Below, in pieces: positions 51,985 through 61,200 of a stretch of DNA of 64,000 nt. Position numbers and translations under genes: made by a program. The notes under the pieces were generated by a model that saw only the letters and a program-made list of their open reading frames with translations, was not told the DNA's origin and did no database searches. Source of the DNA: Bacteroidales bacterium (lineage in GTDB: Bacteria; Bacteroidota; Bacteroidia; Bacteroidales; UBA12077). The stretch covers positions 1 through 64,000 of the forward strand of contig JANQHE010000005.1 of NCBI GenBank assembly GCA_028282785.1, written 5' to 3'. How positions within the stretch are numbered: position 1 is the first letter of the stretch; each line of letters begins with the position of its first letter.

Positions 51985-52452
51985 ATGTCATTAACTGCAA
52001 TTATTATATTAATTATTCTGGGAATTTTACTTTTTTATGTTGAGTTCCTGATTGTACCGGGTGTTACCGTTGCAGGAATAGCTGGAGCAATTTTGGTTAT
52101 TGTTGGAGTTTTCTATGGATATAAGGAATATGGAGTACCAACGGGACACTATATTTTAGGTGCTACTGCTATTTTTTCTATTTTTTCAATAGTCATTATG
52201 TTAAGAACAAAAACCTGGGAAAAGATTGCGTTAGATACTAAAATTGAAGGAAAATCGAGCACAGGTCTCGAAGCGGAATTAAGTATTGGAGACCAGGGAG
52301 AAACGGTTACACGATTGAATCCATATGGTAAAGTTCAAATAAAAGATAAATTTTACGAAGCAAAATCTTCGAGTTCATTTATAGATCCTAAAATAAAAGT
52401 AGAAATTAAAAAGATAGACGGATCGCATTTGATTGTTAAACCTTTAAATTAA
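51985..52452 (+). CDS. NfeD-like membrane protein
   Basis: 155 residues: three hydrophobic helices (about 3-75) and then a small OB-fold domain (GDQGETVTRLNPYGKVQIKDKFYEAKSS, KVEIKKIDGSHLIVKPLN), the short NfeD1b form. NfeD proteins accompany flotillin-like proteins in membrane microdomains, and the FloA gene lies 6 bp downstream. Confidence 0.88.
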   Translation: MSLTAIIILIILGILLFYVEFLIVPGVTVAGIAGAILVIVGVFYGYKEYGVPTGHYILGATAIFSIFSIVIMLRTKTWEKIALDTKIEGKSSTGLEAELSIGDQGETVTRLNPYGKVQIKDKFYEAKSSSSFIDPKIKVEIKKIDGSHLIVKPLN

Positions 52453-52458
52453 AATACT

Positions 52459-53430
52459 ATGGGAAGCGTAGGAACATTATTTGTAATTATAATTGTAAGT
52501 ATTATTGGTCTTTGGCTAATTTTATATTTAATTCCAATTGGATTATGGTTTCAGGCACTGGTTTCCGGTGTTAGAATATCGTTAGTCCAACTTATTTTTA
52601 TGCGCTGGCGTAAAGTTCCACCAAGAATTATTGTTAATGCAATGATCGAGGGTAAAAAAGCCGGTATCGAATTATATCGGGATTTATTGGAAGCGCATTA
52701 TTTAGCTGGTGGTCGAGTAGCTGATGTAGTTCACGCATTGGTGTCAGCTGATAAAGCAAATATTGACTTACCATTTAGTATGGCAACCGCAATCGATTTA
52801 GCCGGTAGAAATGTATTGGAAGCTGTTCAAATGTCGGTTAATCCAAAAGTTATAGATACACCTCCGGTGACAGCAGTAGCTAAGGATGGTATTCAGTTAA
52901 TTTGTAAAGCAAGGGTTACTGTACGTGCAAATATCAAACAATTAGTTGGTGGTGCTGGTGAAGATACAGTTCTTGCTCGAGTAGGTGAAGGTTGCGTGTC
53001 ATCAATTGGTTCTGCGGAATCACATAAAGAAGTATTGGAAAATCCGGATTCAATTTCAAGAGTAGTACTTGAAAAAGGTTTGGATGCCGGAACTGCTTTT
53101 GAGATTTTATCCATTGATATTGCTGATATTGATATTGGTAAAAATATTGGTGCAGTATTACAAATGGATCAGGCAAATGCGGATAAAAATATTGCACAAG
53201 CAAAAGCTGAGGAGCGCCGTGCTATGGCTGTTGCATTAGAGCAGGAGATGGTAGCTAAAGCACAGGAAGCTCGCGCAAAAGTAATCGAAGCTGAGGTTAA
53301 GATTCCATTGGCAATGGCAGAAGCGTTTAAACAAGGTAATCTTGGAATTATGGATTATTATAAATTCAAGAATATCGAGGCAGATACAAAAATGAGAGAT
53401 TCAATATCAAAACCAAAAGATAAAAAATAG
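52459..53430 (+). CDS. floA: Flotillin-like protein FloA
   Basis: 323 residues: an N-terminal membrane segment ([30 protein letters not shown]), the UPF0365 region ([24 protein letters not shown]-like, [21 protein letters not shown]), and a helical [40 protein letters not shown] coiled part. It scaffolds ordered membrane domains. It is preceded by its NfeD partner. Confidence 0.93.
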   Translation: MGSVGTLFVIIIVSIIGLWLILYLIPIGLWFQALVSGVRISLVQLIFMRWRKVPPRIIVNAMIEGKKAGIELYRDLLEAHYLAGGRVADVVHALVSADKANIDLPFSMATAIDLAGRNVLEAVQMSVNPKVIDTPPVTAVAKDGIQLICKARVTVRANIKQLVGGAGEDTVLARVGEGCVSSIGSAESHKEVLENPDSISRVVLEKGLDAGTAFEILSIDIADIDIGKNIGAVLQMDQANADKNIAQAKAEERRAMAVALEQEMVAKAQEARAKVIEAEVKIPLAMAEAFKQGNLGIMDYYKFKNIEADTKMRDSISKPKDKK

Positions 53431-53433
53431 AGA

Positions 53434-54198
53434 ATGAAGAAGCTTCTTTTTATCATCAGCTTTTGGATTTATGTAATTAGTGTAAGTGCACAGCAAGATA
53501 CTATTACAACCGAAAGTGGATTAAAATACTTTATTGTACAAGATGGTGAAGGAGAGAAAGTAGAAGAGGGAAAAGAAGTTACTTTACATGGTATTGGCAC
53601 TTTTGAAAGTGGAGAAGTTTTCTGGGAAACAAGAGAAAGCAATTCTCCTTTTCATTTTGTAACCGGAACCAATAGCGTAATAAAGGGTGTTGAAGAAGGT
53701 GTAAGCAAAATGCGGGTTGGTGACCGGTGGATTTTTATTTTACCGCCGGAATTGGCTTATGGCGACAAGCAACGAGGGCCAATTCCTCCAAATTCAGTTT
53801 TAATTTTTGACTATGAGATTCTGGACGTGGCAAATCCTAAGAAATCCATAATTGATACCTTATATAGTACCATAGGTAATTATGGAATAGATAAAGCATT
53901 GGATTTGTATAATGATTTGAAGAAAAAAGATAATATCTATAATTTCAGGGCTGATGAGCTAAATACTTTAGGGTATAATTTGATAAATGAGGGAAAGCTG
54001 GAAGCTAGTAGAGTGATACTTGAGTTAAATACAAAAGAATATCCGAATAACTTTAATACATGGGACAGCTTAGGTGAGATCTATATGAAATTAAATAAAG
54101 ATGACCTGGCTATAGAGAGTTATGAAAAGTCGTTGAAATTGTATCCCAAAAATACCAATGCTGAGGAAATGATTAAAAAAATAAAGGCAAAAGAATAA
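53434..54198 (+). CDS. Periplasmic FKBP-type peptidyl-prolyl isomerase with C-terminal TPR repeats
   Basis: 254 residues with a signal peptide ending in SVSA. FKBP domain at about 22-130: SGLKYFIVQDGEGEKVEEGKEVTLHGIGTF, GVEEGVSKMRVGDRWIFILPPELAYGDKQRGPIPPNSVLIFDYEIL. Two TPR-like units follow (about 175-250; NTWDSLGEIYMKLNKDDLAIESYEKSLKLYPKN). It begins 4 bp after floA, so it is the last gene of the clpS-nfeD-floA run. Confidence 0.9.
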   Translation: MKKLLFIISFWIYVISVSAQQDTITTESGLKYFIVQDGEGEKVEEGKEVTLHGIGTFESGEVFWETRESNSPFHFVTGTNSVIKGVEEGVSKMRVGDRWIFILPPELAYGDKQRGPIPPNSVLIFDYEILDVANPKKSIIDTLYSTIGNYGIDKALDLYNDLKKKDNIYNFRADELNTLGYNLINEGKLEASRVILELNTKEYPNNFNTWDSLGEIYMKLNKDDLAIESYEKSLKLYPKNTNAEEMIKKIKAKE

Positions 54199-54256
54199 AA
54201 GAGTTAAATAATTTTTTGGTAATATCGATCTATTTTATACTTTTGTGCAACTTATT

Positions 54257-54347
<91 letters not shown>

Positions 54348-54350
54348 TCG

Positions 54351-54383
54351 CCCGACATAGCATTAGCGTTGTCGGGTTTTTTA
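54351..54383 (+). terminator. Intrinsic terminator after tRNA-Ser
   Basis: CCCGACA (54351-54357) pairs with TGTCGGG (54370-54376), followed by TTTTTTA. Confidence 0.75.
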
Positions 54384-54420
54384 TATTATATTTGAAATTA
54401 TATATTCTTAGGAATGTGAG

Positions 54421-54461
54421 ATGTTGGGCTTTGGCGGATAAAATCCGCGCTTCCAAAATTC
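54421..54461 (-). repeat. REP-like palindrome, copy 3 (inverted)
   Basis: On the minus strand GGAAGCGCGGATTTTATCCG, then CCAAAGCCC: stem CGGAT-TTT-ATCCG (54435-54447) behind the same AGCGCGGA-type shoulder as copy 1 at 2345. It lies between the tRNA-Ser terminator and the GIY-YIG gene. Confidence 0.5.
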
Positions 54462-54470
54462 AATTTAATC

Positions 54471-54707
54471 ATGTATTATGTTTATATATTAAAATGTTCA
54501 GATGGCACGTTCTACAAAGGATGTACTTCAAATTTAAATGAACGGATAAATCGACATAAACAGGGATATATTAAGTATACTCAAAGCAGGCTTCCAATTG
54601 AATTAGTTACTTATATAGTTTTTAGTGATCAATATCGAGCTTTTGAATTCGAAAAGTACCTTAAATCTGGTTCAGGTAGAGCTTTTATGAAAAAGAGATT
54701 GATTTAA
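54471..54707 (+). CDS. GIY-YIG nuclease-family protein
   Basis: 78 residues, the common stand-alone size. It starts MYYVYILKCSDGTFYKGCTSNLNERINRHKQG (the Y-x-Y-IL and YxG elements of the fold, with Arg in LNERINRH) and ends FEFEKYLKSGSGRAFMKKR. Such short members are frequent next to tRNA genes in Bacteroidota; their cellular role is unsettled. Confidence 0.9.
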   Translation: MYYVYILKCSDGTFYKGCTSNLNERINRHKQGYIKYTQSRLPIELVTYIVFSDQYRAFEFEKYLKSGSGRAFMKKRLI

Positions 54708-54887
54708 TATCAATAAAGCGAATGGAAGTTTTCTTTTTTAGCTATCCCTCAGGGATCAACGAAGTTAATCCCTTATGAAATAGGAGTATCTTAACAATTA
54801 ATTAATAATCTCTAAAAAATTCCACTTTTTACTTTGAAAATTGAAAAACAATTCATTTATTTGCATCCGCAATTCGATATTGCATTG

Positions 54888-54962
54888 CGGGGTGTAGCGT
54901 AGCCCGGTTATCGCGCCTGCTTTGGGAGCAGGAGGTCGCAGGTTCGAATCCTGCCACCCCGA
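54888..54962 (+). tRNA. tRNA-Pro (TGG)
   Basis: Acceptor CGGGGTG/CACCCCG, anticodon stem CCTGC/GCAGG with loop TTTGGGA (anticodon TGG at 54923-54925), T-arm GCAGGTTCGAATCCTGC. CCA is not encoded. It forms the left edge of the accessory region that follows; no second copy of its 3' end is visible in the window. Confidence 0.95.
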
Positions 54963-54973
54963 CAACAGAAAAG

Positions 54974-55000
54974 CCTTGTACGAAAGTACGAGGTTTTTTT
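54974..55000 (+). terminator. Intrinsic terminator after tRNA-Pro
   Basis: CCTTGTAC-GAAA-GTACGAGG (54974-54993, one G-T pair) followed by seven T. Confidence 0.8.
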
Positions 55001-55139
55001 ATTTGACAAAAATGAAAGTTTATTTTCATAAAATTGTCAAATAAAAAAGACAAAATTTGCTTTGCAAATTAGGCTTTTCTATTGATTCAACCTACTTACA
55101 GGATCATGCAATAATCCTGTGCTATTTTCTTTTTATATG

Positions 55140-55830
55140 GGTGATGCTGGTAAGAATCTAGTTCGAACAAAACGAACGAAGTGAGTGTTTTCTTGAGAAA
55201 ATTGTCAAATTTTCGTCAGCCCATTGAGATGCGTTGGAGGTCAGTGTCAACCGAGTGTCGGAGCGTGTCGGGTCGCCTGTTTGGCGTTCGGACAACCGTC
55301 CGATTGGAACCGTCAGCCCATCGGAAAGCGGGTTCGGGCTGTTCAGCCCGTCAGAACGAAAGCCTGAAAGCATTGTCAACAGGGCGAAACGGAATGATTC
55401 GCTTTCCATCAAGGGCGACCATCGGTCGGAAACGTCAGCCGATATTTTTATTAAACAGAACCAAACGGTGGAATCCGCCGTTAAATCTTCCTGCCTTGTC
55501 GCCTGCCTCGCCGTCAGGCAGGGCAGACAGGTCGCCCCATTCGGGGCGGTTTTTGGGCGCTCTTTTATTTTTTGATTTTTGAAGAAAGAGCCAGCCCACA
55601 TATTTTTTGTCACAGTTTTTGAGACCCCATCCCTTCTATGCACATTGCCGTCCTCATTCCTGCGGGCGCCAAAGAGCATTCCAACACAATTATCAAAAAT
55701 TCCGCCAAAAAATAATTGCCCACAACGCTCCAATAAATGTAACTGCCATTGGGTGGACAGGAAGGTCAGTAGCTTTGTTGATACATTGTGTTCCGCCCAC
55801 ATTAACATCATGTTTATAAATTTACAATAG
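55140..55830. other. G+C-rich, hairpin-dense stretch without a convincing gene
   Basis: Visibly richer in G+C than everything around it, especially 55220-55560. Perfect or near-perfect hairpins follow one another: GAAAATT/AATTTTC (55197-55214), CGGAC/GTCCG (55289-55302), CGGGCT/AGCCCG (55335-55350), AACGGTGG/CCGCCGTT (55464-55482), CTGCCT/AGGCAG (55503-55521) and CGCCCC/GGGGCG (55533-55548). The word CGTCAGCC recurs at 55214, 55311 and 55433, spaced about 100-120 bp. Frames are open on both strands at once, as expected of non-coding G+C-rich DNA. It may be a structured RNA or the end of a mobile element; I cannot assign it. Confidence 0.5.
55533..55555 (+). terminator. Terminator-like hairpin in the G+C-rich stretch
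   Basis: CGCCCC-ATTC-GGGGCG followed by GTTTTTG. If the stretch is transcribed rightward, this would be its 3' end. Confidence 0.45.
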
Positions 55831-55946
55831 TTTAATAATTAGCGTATAATGCTATTAGTATAGTATTATATACCATAATATTAGTATTTCAGACTATAAA
55901 TATACAAATTCTAAGTTAAAATAAATTGCTTATATTGCAATTTAAG

Positions 55947-55961
55947 TAGTAAAAAATACTA
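55947..55961. promoter_or_regulatory. Putative operator of the Wadjet-like operon
   Basis: TAGTA-AAAAA-TACTA, a perfect 5-bp inverted repeat ending 5 nt before the GTG start of the XRE regulator. Similar TAGTAT/ATACTA words lie at about 55857-55893. The regulator encoded next is the obvious candidate to bind here. Confidence 0.4.
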
Positions 55962-55966
55962 AATAA

Positions 55967-56194
55967 GTGGTAGATAAGAAGAAGGTTTATAATAGAATCA
56001 AGGCTGTATTAGCTGAAAAAAGTAAAACAAATCTTTGGTTAGCTTCTAAATTGAATGTTAATAGGACTACTGTTTCTAAATGGTGTACAAATGATGTTCA
56101 GCCAACAATGGAAACACTTTTTAGAATTGCAGAAGCTTTAGATGTGAACGTCAGAGAATTATTAGTTTCCACTAAAAAACCGAGTGTTTCATGA
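55967..56194 (+). CDS. XRE-family regulator at the head of the Wadjet-like operon
   Basis: 75 residues from GTG. Nearly all of it is a Cro/CI helix-turn-helix (YNRIKAVLAEKSKTNLWLASKLNVNRTTVSKWCTND, METLFRIAEALDVNVRELL). Its stop overlaps the start of the next gene (ATGA), so it is co-translated with the SMC-system genes. It probably controls the operon through the inverted repeat just upstream. Regulators of this kind are frequent at the front of restriction and other defence operons in Bacteroidota. Confidence 0.85.
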   Translation: MVDKKKVYNRIKAVLAEKSKTNLWLASKLNVNRTTVSKWCTNDVQPTMETLFRIAEALDVNVRELLVSTKKPSVS

Positions 56195-57582
56195 ATTTTG
56201 ATTTTAATGAGTTGTTTACCGATTATGATTTCCTTATTCCTAATAAGATTGAAGGATATGTCATTATTCGGCTGTGGCAAAAGATAAAGTCAAATGAAAT
56301 TCAGGAAGAATTTTCTTATTATGATATTAGAAACGTAATTGACGAAACGGTATCTTTTACTAATGGAAGCACACCTCAAACGGAAAAAATATTAAAAGAT
56401 TTACTTCATTATTTTATTAAAAAGCCTCCTGAAACCGTTTCAAAATATTATCTCTCTGATTATGCAGAAAGGTTTATTCAATTATTAGAAACTAAAATCG
56501 ATAGCCCATACAGAAATTTTCCTTTAAAAAAGAACTTCGAAAAATATTTTTCTGTTGAATTTGAGGAAATTGAAGATTTTGAAGAATTAAACCGCTGGTT
56601 TAGACAGGGTTTTCATGACACTTCCAAAAGAGTTATCCTTGACCATATTGAAAGTCTGCAAGATGAAATTGAATCTTCTATTAAAAAGCTTAATAAAATA
56701 TTGTATTCGGATGAATTACAGGCAATTGAAATGGTAAAATTGTTCGTAGATGAATTCAAAAATTTCGGACTTAAAGCAGAACAAATAAGGGAAGCACTTT
56801 TTCTTAAAAATGAAACTTTAAGAAGCTTAAAAAATGCATCAGACTTCTTCTATTCAAAAATTGAGGAAACAAAACATTTTCAGACTATTGAGGAAGAAAA
56901 ACGTTATGACGAATTAGAATATAAATGGAAAACTGCCAATCAAATAAAAGAAGAGGTTACTGCTTTTTTTGAGAATTTAGATAAGAAGCTTTTAAGAATT
57001 ACTAACCAGATTGTATTTGCCAGTTCAAAACTAAAAGAGTTAGAAGAAAACTTTCAATACCAATCTCTATTTAAAATTAACTTGAAAAAGTTGCTCCAAT
57101 TAGTTCTCGAGACAAGCGGTTTCGATAAAAAAGAGGGCATTCTGTTGCATAAAGATTTTCCTATTAAAGGTATTCCTTATGAAAAAGTACAGCTTTTTTT
57201 CTCACCCAAATATGAGTTTAATATTGAAACTGAAAGTCTTGGAATTATTCCCGAAACGAACATAGACTACGAACAAGCAGAAAGAGCAAAAATTGAAAGC
57301 GATTTGCGAGTGCAAGAGAAAATAGCTTCATGGGTTGATATCTGTTTTTCTAGAATTCAAAAAGAAAAAGAGTTTAATTATTCGTCAGTGTTTTACGAAA
57401 TTTTGGATAATGAACAAAATATAGAAATTCCACTTCAGGTTGGATTCTCCCTATTTCAACAGCTTTCCAATAACAAAGATTTTGATGTTATAATTGATAA
57501 AACAATTGCAAATCCTAATAGAAACGATATACTTACATGGAACATGAAAATACATCGCAAGGAAATCCTTATTCGTTCCTAA
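56191..57582 (+). CDS. JetA/MksF-like kleisin subunit of a Wadjet-type SMC system
   Basis: 463 residues and no signal. Helical throughout: an N-terminal winged-helix-like part (about 10-125), then long amphipathic and coiled-coil helices (about 140-300) and a C-terminal domain. Size, position and helical make-up fit JetA (MksF), the kleisin that bridges the SMC heads. I identify it mainly from context: it precedes a MksE-like, an SMC and a Toprim gene. It overlaps the regulator by 4 bp and the next gene by 46 bp. Direct sequence motifs are weak, so family assignment is moderate. Confidence 0.65.
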   Translation: MNFDFNELFTDYDFLIPNKIEGYVIIRLWQKIKSNEIQEEFSYYDIRNVIDETVSFTNGSTPQTEKILKDLLHYFIKKPPETVSKYYLSDYAERFIQLLETKIDSPYRNFPLKKNFEKYFSVEFEEIEDFEELNRWFRQGFHDTSKRVILDHIESLQDEIESSIKKLNKILYSDELQAIEMVKLFVDEFKNFGLKAEQIREALFLKNETLRSLKNASDFFYSKIEETKHFQTIEEEKRYDELEYKWKTANQIKEEVTAFFENLDKKLLRITNQIVFASSKLKELEENFQYQSLFKINLKKLLQLVLETSGFDKKEGILLHKDFPIKGIPYEKVQLFFSPKYEFNIETESLGIIPETNIDYEQAERAKIESDLRVQEKIASWVDICFSRIQKEKEFNYSSVFYEILDNEQNIEIPLQVGFSLFQQLSNNKDFDVIIDKTIANPNRNDILTWNMKIHRKEILIRS

Positions 57583-58208
57583 GCAATGCCACCGTGCAAA
57601 AATATTTTGCTGACTTGAATATTGAGTTACTTCAAGGAAAACACATTATGGAAGATGATTACTATAGTTTTCAGTTATTACGAGAATACTATGAGCCTGA
57701 GTTAAAACAATATTATAGAGAGCTATACAATTTGAATTTAGAAAAAAACACCGTTGATAACAGTACCTATTTTTATCTTGATTTCCCTATTGATAGTAAA
57801 GGAAAATTGAATAGCTCAAATAGATACAGATAACTCACTGAACAACAAGTAATTATTGGAATTATCTTACTTAACATGTATTACGACAGGTATTTTAAAT
57901 ATCCAAAAGAATTATTTTGGGAAGATATAAAAGCTGAAATAGAACAGAGTGAGTCGAAAGACTTATATAAAATTTTGTTTTTTGCCGAAATAAGAGATTT
58001 CTATACCGATAAAGAGTGGGAAAGAGTACAGGATTTATTCCGTAGGGCAATAAATAGTTTTACACAGCTAGGTTGGCTAAAAAAGCTCTCAAAGGGGAAA
58101 GAGGATATTCATTTCGAATTAAAAGAAAGTATCCATCGGTTTGCAGAATTATATAAATATGAGATTGAGGACTTTCCCCAATTTGTGTCAAAAATTAAAC
58201 TGTATTGA
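57537..58208 (+). pseudogene. JetB/MksE-like subunit, interrupted by one in-frame TAA
   Basis: ATG at 57537 opens a 98-codon frame ending at TAA 57831-57833. The same frame then continues without a break to TGA 58206-58208 (LTEQQVIIGIILLNMYY, then FWEDIKAEIEQSESKDLYKILFFAEI, DLFRRAINSFTQLGWLKKL). Read through, it gives about 223 residues, a normal MksE/JetB size, and the join SSNRYR-stop-LTEQQVIIGIILL sits where the family has a continuous helix. A restart at ATG 57876 would yield a separate 110-residue half. The cause could be a nonsense mutation, sequencing error, read-through or a working split protein. It overlaps the JetA-like gene by 46 bp. Confidence 0.65.
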
Positions 58209-58213
58209 GAATT

Positions 58214-61200
58214 ATGCCTCTACCTAAAATATACTCAATTTCTACCGTTGGAATTTTAAAGCATTTCAACCAAGACTATTTAATACATCCTTTGAGGACT
58301 GATTTTACAGGAGGAAATGGTGTAGGAAAATCAATTTTAGCAGATTTAATTCAGATAATATTCATTTGTGATGAAAAGAATATAAAGTTTGGTACAGATA
58401 GTTTTAATAAAGATAAAAGGGAGATTCAGAAGCTGCCATATAAAAATAATTTTGCATATGCTTTCTTAAATATTAAAGTGGATGAGGAAAAGTTTCTGAC
58501 ATTAGGAGTCAATATACAGTCTAAAAGCGGTAAAAAAATCCGCCCATTTTTAATCCTTGCAAAACCTGAATTAAATGCCCCTTTGAATGAACTCGTTTAT
58601 GATAGCAGTAAGATTCTGACGAATAAAGATTTTCTAAATGACCAAAATAAAATTCTTCCCTTAGACGAACTATCTAAACAACTGAAAGAAAAGTATCAGC
58701 TATTTTTAACTTACTTTTCGTATAAAGAAGATATCGAACAATACCACTCTTTTCTATTTAATAACAACATCCTACCAATAAATCTTACTATTCCTGAGCA
58801 TCTCAAAGCTTTTGCAAAGGTAATACAATCCTTTTCCCGGGTAAGGGACTTAGGGCTTGATAAAGCAAATGGTTTAAAAGCATTTCTATTTGAAGATGAT
58901 GACAAAGAATATTGGGAGGAATATTCAAAGCATGAACTACAATTAGATAAGTTACTAACTGACTTTAAAGAATTAAATATCCGTATTAATGATATTGAGC
59001 AGAAACAGAGAGTACTTGAAAAATTGAGTGACTTTGAAAAAATAAAGAACGAGTCCGCATTAAAATATGAATTACAAGAAATTATAGAATTATATCAACG
59101 ATATACAGAATGCCAAAAACAGGAAAAGAAATTAAATGAGGATTTAAAAAGCAAAAGTAAAAAAAGTGAATGCCTGAAATTACGAGAAAATAAATTTGCG
59201 CGAATAGTTCCAAGAATTGAAAAAGATTATTCAGATGTTGAATCAAATTATACTTTACTCTTAAGATATGAATCAAAGTTCAAAGAATGGAAACGATTTG
59301 ATAACGAAATAAAACAACTCAGACAAATTGCTTATGCTCATTTTTCTGCAGAAACGATAAATAAATCTACTAAAATTGATTTTAAGGATATCACTTCTAA
59401 AGAAATAATAAAGAAAGTAAATTCAACAATCCCATTATTTACACAGTACGGTCAGTTGGATGATATTATTAAAAAACATGATGAGCAGGAAAACGAACTT
59501 TCATCTTTGGTTTTACAAGTAGAGAAAAAACTGAATCACTTAAAACGTATAATCGAGTTATTAAGTGGCAAAGGAACTAATAGCCTATTCGGTCAAATTG
59601 TTCACAAAAAGAAAGTTCTATCCGAGTATCAGGAATCTGTATTATTGGCTCTAATTGACTTGTCATTAGAAAAGCCTGAAATTGTATTCACTGGTATTAG
59701 ATATGCTCTTTCAACCAACATTTTAAACGAAGAAAACTTTGAGATTGATAAACAAAACAATGGAATTTGGTTGAAGTTAGGCGATTTGCGAGAATTTGTT
59801 GAGTTGTCAAAAGAGGAACGAATCTTTGAATATGGTTCTGATTTTGAAAACATTTTATCAAACAAAATCGATGAGTTAAAGATTCAGGTTAAAAAATTGC
59901 AACGGAAAAAAGAAGAATTAGATAAAATAAAAAAATCCCAAGAGTATGATAAGGAAATCATTAAAGATTACGATTTTGACATAAGGCTTATTCAATATTC
60001 TGACATTGAAAACTTAAAAGAGTCTGTCTGGATAATAAATAATAAAGAAATTAAAATTTCTCAATTACTATCTGATAGCTCTCATCTAAAATCAGAAATA
60101 GATGAAATCAAACAAGAAATTACAATTCCGATAGACACTCAGAATCTAACTGAATTAATAAAAGAATATGAAATAAAGAAGGAAATAGCCAATAAACGTA
60201 AAAGAAAAATACTTGACAAAAGGAATTTAGAGTCTAGTGAATTAGCCGGATTAAATGCGGAAATGCCACATCTTCAAAAGAACTTAAAAGAAAAACAGGA
60301 TGAAATATCTGATGTATCTAAATTGTATGAATTAAAAAAGGAAGGGTTTACTAATCAATATCCTGATATAGATATCCATAGTCAGAAAGGCTTTTCCGAA
60401 AACAAACTCCTTAATGAATTGAAAGAGGATTTTGAAACAGCTCATGAAAATTACATTACTGAGTATAAATCAATAGTTAACGTTTTTAATGAAACTAATG
60501 AAGAAAAGAATTCTCAGGTTAATCTTCAAATAAATAAAAAACTATATCAATTTAAGGTATTAGAAGAAGTTTTATTAGGAGGAAAAATTAAGTATCTGGA
60601 TAATATCAGTGAATATTTGCGTGAAGCAAATGAACAACGCCTACGAATTGTTGAGAATATCAGGGACAATATGATTAAAGTTTTTTCTAAAACACTAGCC
60701 CGGTATGAAACCTATGAAAATATTGTCAAGAACCTAAATACATTTTTTATAGGAAAGAAAATAAATGAAACCTATTATCTAAATCTCAATTTTCGAGAGT
60801 ACGATAATATAAAAATTAGTTGGATTGATGAATTACAAAATTCTGCTCGTTGGGTCAATAAACCTGGGGAACTAGAATTTGGACATTCAGTTCAAGAATT
60901 TATAGAACAGTTGTTTAAGAAAATAACCGGAATCCGAAGAGCAATTGAATTTAAGGATTTACTTAACCCGAAGTCATATTTCGATTTATCAATAACCCTC
61001 ACAGATGAATTTAAAAATGAAATTCCGGGAAGTACAGGAGAAACATATTCCGCAATTGTTTTATTAGGTATAGCACGTCTCTCAAAAGTGAGGGATAAAA
61101 ATCATGATGGGCTTAGGTTTATAATTTTAGAGGAACTAGCAAACCTAGATGATATAAACTTTAATTTATTCCCCCTTATTGCAAAAGAGTTTGGATATCA

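Noticed and set aside
52934-53203. Gln/Leu-rich minus-strand frame
   Set aside because: Shadow of floA; the odd composition reflects the antisense of its repetitive helical region.
55158-55811. 217-codon minus-strand frame in the G+C-rich block, and four plus-strand frames over the same bases
   Set aside because: All overlap each other, contain no recognisable domain and follow from low stop-codon density in G+C-rich DNA. Residue make-up is unlike that of neighbouring proteins.
55140-55830. Retron, integron attC array or CRISPR in the hairpin-dense block
   Set aside because: No reverse transcriptase or integrase is nearby. The CGTCAGCC repeats are too short and irregular for CRISPR, and no attC-type core sites are evident.
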